A DNA stretch of 43,515 bases from Kalaharituber pfeilii (lineage: Eukaryota; Ascomycota; Pezizomycetes; Pezizales; Pezizaceae): contig WHUZ01000184.1 of assembly GCA_015179045.1 (NCBI GenBank), positions 1-43,515 of the forward strand. The letters are read 5' to 3'. A program made the position numbers and the translations under genes. The notes beneath the pieces were generated by a model. The model saw nothing but the letters and a program-made list of their open reading frames with translations. It searched no databases and was not told the DNA's origin. How positions within the stretch are numbered: the first letter of the stretch is position 1; every line of letters starts with the position of its first letter. Below are positions 40,260-43,515 of the stretch, piece by piece.

Positions 40260-42359
40260 AAGAAACAGGGTAGGATAACAGCGTCGAATACCTTCGATTT
40301 CGATTTCGTTTCGGTTGAGCCTTTTGATCCCTGATCTGATTACTCTGAAACTGCAACCCTTGAAAGTCCAAGGCAGTGTGAAGCTCTCAAACTATTTGAA
40401 CAGGCAGTTCAAAGGAGAGATAAGATATTGGAACGAGAATATAGGACTAAGCAACCTCTAAAGTGGAAAAACTATAGGATCACTGGTAATCCATCCCAGC
40501 TACAGAGTGAAGCTAATAGTAGTCAAAATAATTATAGTTCCCAAATTCAACAAAGTCAAGATAAAACTACTAATTCAACTAATATCTCTCACATGAAACC
40601 TGAACCGATGGAGAGAGGATCTACATCTAATCCTACCAATATGATTCGTCAAAATGATTCTCCAAGTACTGGTAATATGGGATATATGATAGAGTTGGCT
40701 AAACCAGAGAAGTTTGGTGGAAACCCAGGTGAATCAGTTACTGACTTTGTTGAGTCGGTAGAAGCATATTTTTCACTCATGGAAGGAAGTATAGGAATGG
40801 AAGGTAATACTGCTTATTTGGAAAGAACAAAGCTGACTATATTAAAAAACCTACTTGAAGGGAAAGCTAAGCAGTGGTGGACTAAACTTCCTACTACAGC
40901 AAGGAATACAGTAGAAGCTGCTCTTGCATCAATAAAACGTCGATTTCCAGTGAGAAGAACAAGGGCATCTAATGAACTCACTAAGGCATGGAATGAAATG
41001 CAGCACCTAAACCAAGGACACCTTTCTGATGAAGAGTATATTGAAAAGACATATGAACTAAATGCTATTCTAGGAAATCAACATGATGAGACTCTAAGAA
41101 CTAATTTTTTAGCAGGTATTGCTAATAGTATGGTGCGAATAGCTGTTAGCTCTACGTTGGAAGATGACTGTACCTTAGAGGAAGCTATTAGTGCTTTTCA
41201 GAAAAGTATTAAAGGTAAAAGAGAACAAGACATGATAAAGACACCATCTCAAGAAAAGGATAGTCAGCTGGGAAGTGAGACAGATGGTATGGACTCATAT
41301 AACTTGAAGGAGCTTATAAAATCACAGGAGCGAATGGAAAGAATGGCATCAATAATGATGGAAACTGTACAAAAATTAAAGAATGGAGGAAACTATAGAG
41401 GTAGACAGATGGGACCAGTTGGGCTCCAAGGATGGCAACAGAATATAGATGAAAATAAAACTTGTACTCGATGTGGAGGAAAGGGGCACTTATCTTACTC
41501 ATGCAATGGTAACCCCTTACCTGAAGAAGAACAAGCTAAATTGCGAAATATTATCTCTAGAAATGCAGAACTTAGACGAGAGAGGATGGGACAGATAGGA
41601 GGACAATTTGGAGCCAATAGTAGGCAAACGGGAGGATTACCTATGAGTGGTGTACAACCTTCTTCAGTACCAATAGCTGCAGCAGCAGCAGCAGTTAGCT
41701 ATTACCATAACTCAAAGGAGCTAGAAGAAGGAAGTGGAAGAATGGAGGCAAATATGATAGAAATAATGGATAATAGAGAAAAATTAGTAAGTATGATCGA
41801 TAGACTGACACTTGAAGAGAAAGCACAGCTGTTAGCCATGGTGGATAAACGACCAAGAGTGGAAGAGATAAGTGATGAAGAAGCCAGTCCAAATAGAAGA
41901 AGACAAAGAGTTGAGAGTCCAGAAAAGGAAAACCACTTTTCTCAAGTACTGAGACCGGGAGATCAAGTCCAACTGCCAGAAGGAAGACCTTTTATACCTG
42001 ATCCTAGATATAAAAGACAATCTGAAAACATTAGAGAAGAAAAAGGAAAGGGGAAGAAGAACTTAAAGAGACTGGGAGAACGAAAGTCAATTAGGATGAT
42101 GGAAGGACAAATGAGGTGAAATCCTGTAGATGCATTGAGGAGTACCTTGGTACAAGGATTGAATTGGGGAAACTTGATTGATATTGCTCCTTCAGTACGA
42201 TCTAAAGTAGCAAATGGTATGGGAATTGAACGGAAGAAGAAAGTAACAACAATTAATATACTAGATATGGGTATAGTGGGAGAAACTAAATCAAGCAAGC
42301 GAGTACCAATTCCAGAACCTAAGGGAGCAATTGTGAATTCTATACTCAAGGAACTATAG
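40260..42359 (+). pseudogene. gag: Ty3/Gypsy gag (with start of pol), interrupted by stops
   Basis: The main open stretch is 40335-42119. It has a Gln/Ser/Asn-rich N-terminus, then a Retrotrans_gag-type region (KPEKFGGNPGESVTDFVES, GKAKQWWTKLP, FLAGIANSMV), a coiled-coil-prone segment and a CCHC knuckle CTRCGGKGHLSYSC (41463-41504). The Gag frame extends upstream across a TGA (40332-40334) and downstream across TGA (42117-42119) into NPVDALRSTLVQGLNW up to 42359. Both stops fit CGA to TGA. No Met start is certain. It assembles the retrotransposon particle in active elements; this copy is dead. Confidence 0.9.
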
Positions 42360-42901
42360 TAAAGGAAACCGATAATGAGATAATAGTTCAAGTACTATTA
42401 TCTCAAATACTGATAGATGGAGGATCTGTGGTCAACCTGATGTCATACTCAGTTATGAAGCAGTCCGGACTGGACTTGCAAGTTAATAATGACATTATTA
42501 TAAAAACAGCAACAGGAGAGCTAAGAGAAGTTGTTGGGTATGTGGAGTTTAATATTGATATTGCAGGAGTTCTAGCAACAGTAAAGGTATATGTGGTAGA
42601 TTTTAATCTATCATATATACTATTATTGGGAAGAAGATAGTTACAACAGGTATGAGCAAAAGGAGACTATGAGACACATACCTATGTGATATTTGATATG
42701 GAAGGACAAGTTCACCAAGTTTCTATGGTGACCGGCAAACTAACAGTAACAATTCCCGAAGTACTGGTAAATCCATCCAAAAGAAGAAGTGAAAGTACTC
42801 TGACAGACGAAGAGTATGAAGAGTTAGTTATGGGTCAAGAAGCAATACATGCAGTACTGAATGAGATTATTGAGGGAGCTGAATATGAAGAAAGAGAGTA
42901 G
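42360..42901 (+). pseudogene. Ty3/Gypsy retropepsin region, degenerate
   Basis: In a different frame from gag: VQVLLSQILIDGGSVVNLMS (active site D-G-G) and YILLLGRR, then TAG, LQQV, TGA, AK. The TAG fits TGG to TAG in the usual LLLGRRWL motif and the TGA fits CGA to TGA. The frame then continues TYVIFDMEGQ to an acidic end at 42901. A frameshift lies between 42345 and 42365. Confidence 0.85.
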
Positions 42902-43515
42902 TATGAGAGTAACGATAATGATGAAAGTGAAGATGACTATGAGAAGGGAAATAAGAGAGAGTAATTAATGAAGGCCAATTGAGTACCCAGAGAAGGATAG
43001 GCCTCAAAGAAAAGAATAAAAAGGAGAATATCGAGGAGTGAGAGGGAGTATATAAAGTAGTGGTAGTTGGAGAAAAGAGTGGGAACTGTATGATTTCTGA
43101 TGAACGAAAATGCCGAGTCATGAGGGGAGACTGTATTTGTTGTTTGGGAGGAAGTTGCTTCAATCTAGGGCATGTGGGGGAGTGTGAGTGTTGGTGTAGA
43201 AAAGGAGAAAGAAAATGGGATATAGAAGAACCAGCTTTGGAGATTGCAAAGGAGTTTTAAAAGAGAGTATGTGAAGCAAGAGAGGAAATGGAGAGCTAGG
43301 AAATGGAATAAGGAAGAAGAAGATTCAAGTTGGTTGAAAGAAATAAAATCAGAGGAGAAGAAGCTAGCAGAGTGAGAGATGAAGACAGCAGAGATTGCCG
43401 CCGATTCTATGCAAAAAGGGAGTGGGTATATTATTGAAGAAAAAAGTTGCCCTTAGAAGGGAGTGTGAAAGATGCAAGTGGAGTTGGGGAGACAGGGAAG
43501 AGTTGTTTATACCCT
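42902..43515 (+). pseudogene. Gypsy pol continuation with Cys/His cluster; runs off the window
   Basis: Several stops. Bases 43110-43260 read DCICCLGGSC, GHVGECECWC and KWDIEEPAL, a C-x-CC-x4-C-x5-H-x4-C-x-C-x-C arrangement. No reverse-transcriptase motif is reached before the end of the window. Confidence 0.5.

Overview
The window looks like a transposon- and satellite-rich stretch of a filamentous ascomycete genome (Pezizomycotina likely; species not determinable by eye). The evidence is short GT-AG introns (53-77 bp) with CTAAT/CTGAC-type branch sites, Tad/I-like LINE fragments with an RNase H domain and a CCHC knuckle, a Ty3/Gypsy element, TA-flanked MITEs and a relic of a TET/JBP-type dioxygenase. 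Only two host-like multi-exon genes are visible, and both carry in-frame stops. Most other open frames lie in tandem repeats whose period keeps several frames open, and I do not call them genes.

Layout. 1-5119: composite repeat block made of minisatellites (15, 17, 30, 47 bp), LINE tails, a TATA-containing promoter-like block and, on the minus strand, a Gypsy-type LTR (4282-5094) with its leader. 5120-5795: TET/JBP-like pseudogene (minus). 5870-6862: 43-bp minisatellite. 7019-7267: small gag-like ORF family. 7937-8640: two MITE-type elements and an 80-bp MITE nested in the second. 9367-10260: medium-length repeats. 10265-12151 (minus) and 14357-17482 (plus): divergent genes 2.2 kb apart. The first is unrecognised; the second begins with a ParB/sulfiredoxin-like domain. 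18640-21010: satellite with a clear higher-order repeat (8 copies of a 74-bp monomer interleaved with 66-bp monomers). 21240-32390: further minisatellites, LINE pieces and a 58-bp satellite. 32391-40058: second copy of locus 1 (454-14244), lacking 8.2 kb and carrying three extra insertions. 40059-43515: Ty3/Gypsy element inserted exactly at the end of visible homology, running off the window.

The most notable signal concerns the LINEs. Pieces ending in an ORF1 (gag-like) C-terminus and pieces ending in an ORF2 (RNase H/CCHC) C-terminus carry the same 3' hairpin tail, as if gag and RT modules move as separate elements. A second tail type has been retroposed as inserts of only about 62 bp (hairpin plus poly-A) with target-site duplications. 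Two of these are proven by exact empty sites in the other copy of the segmental duplication.
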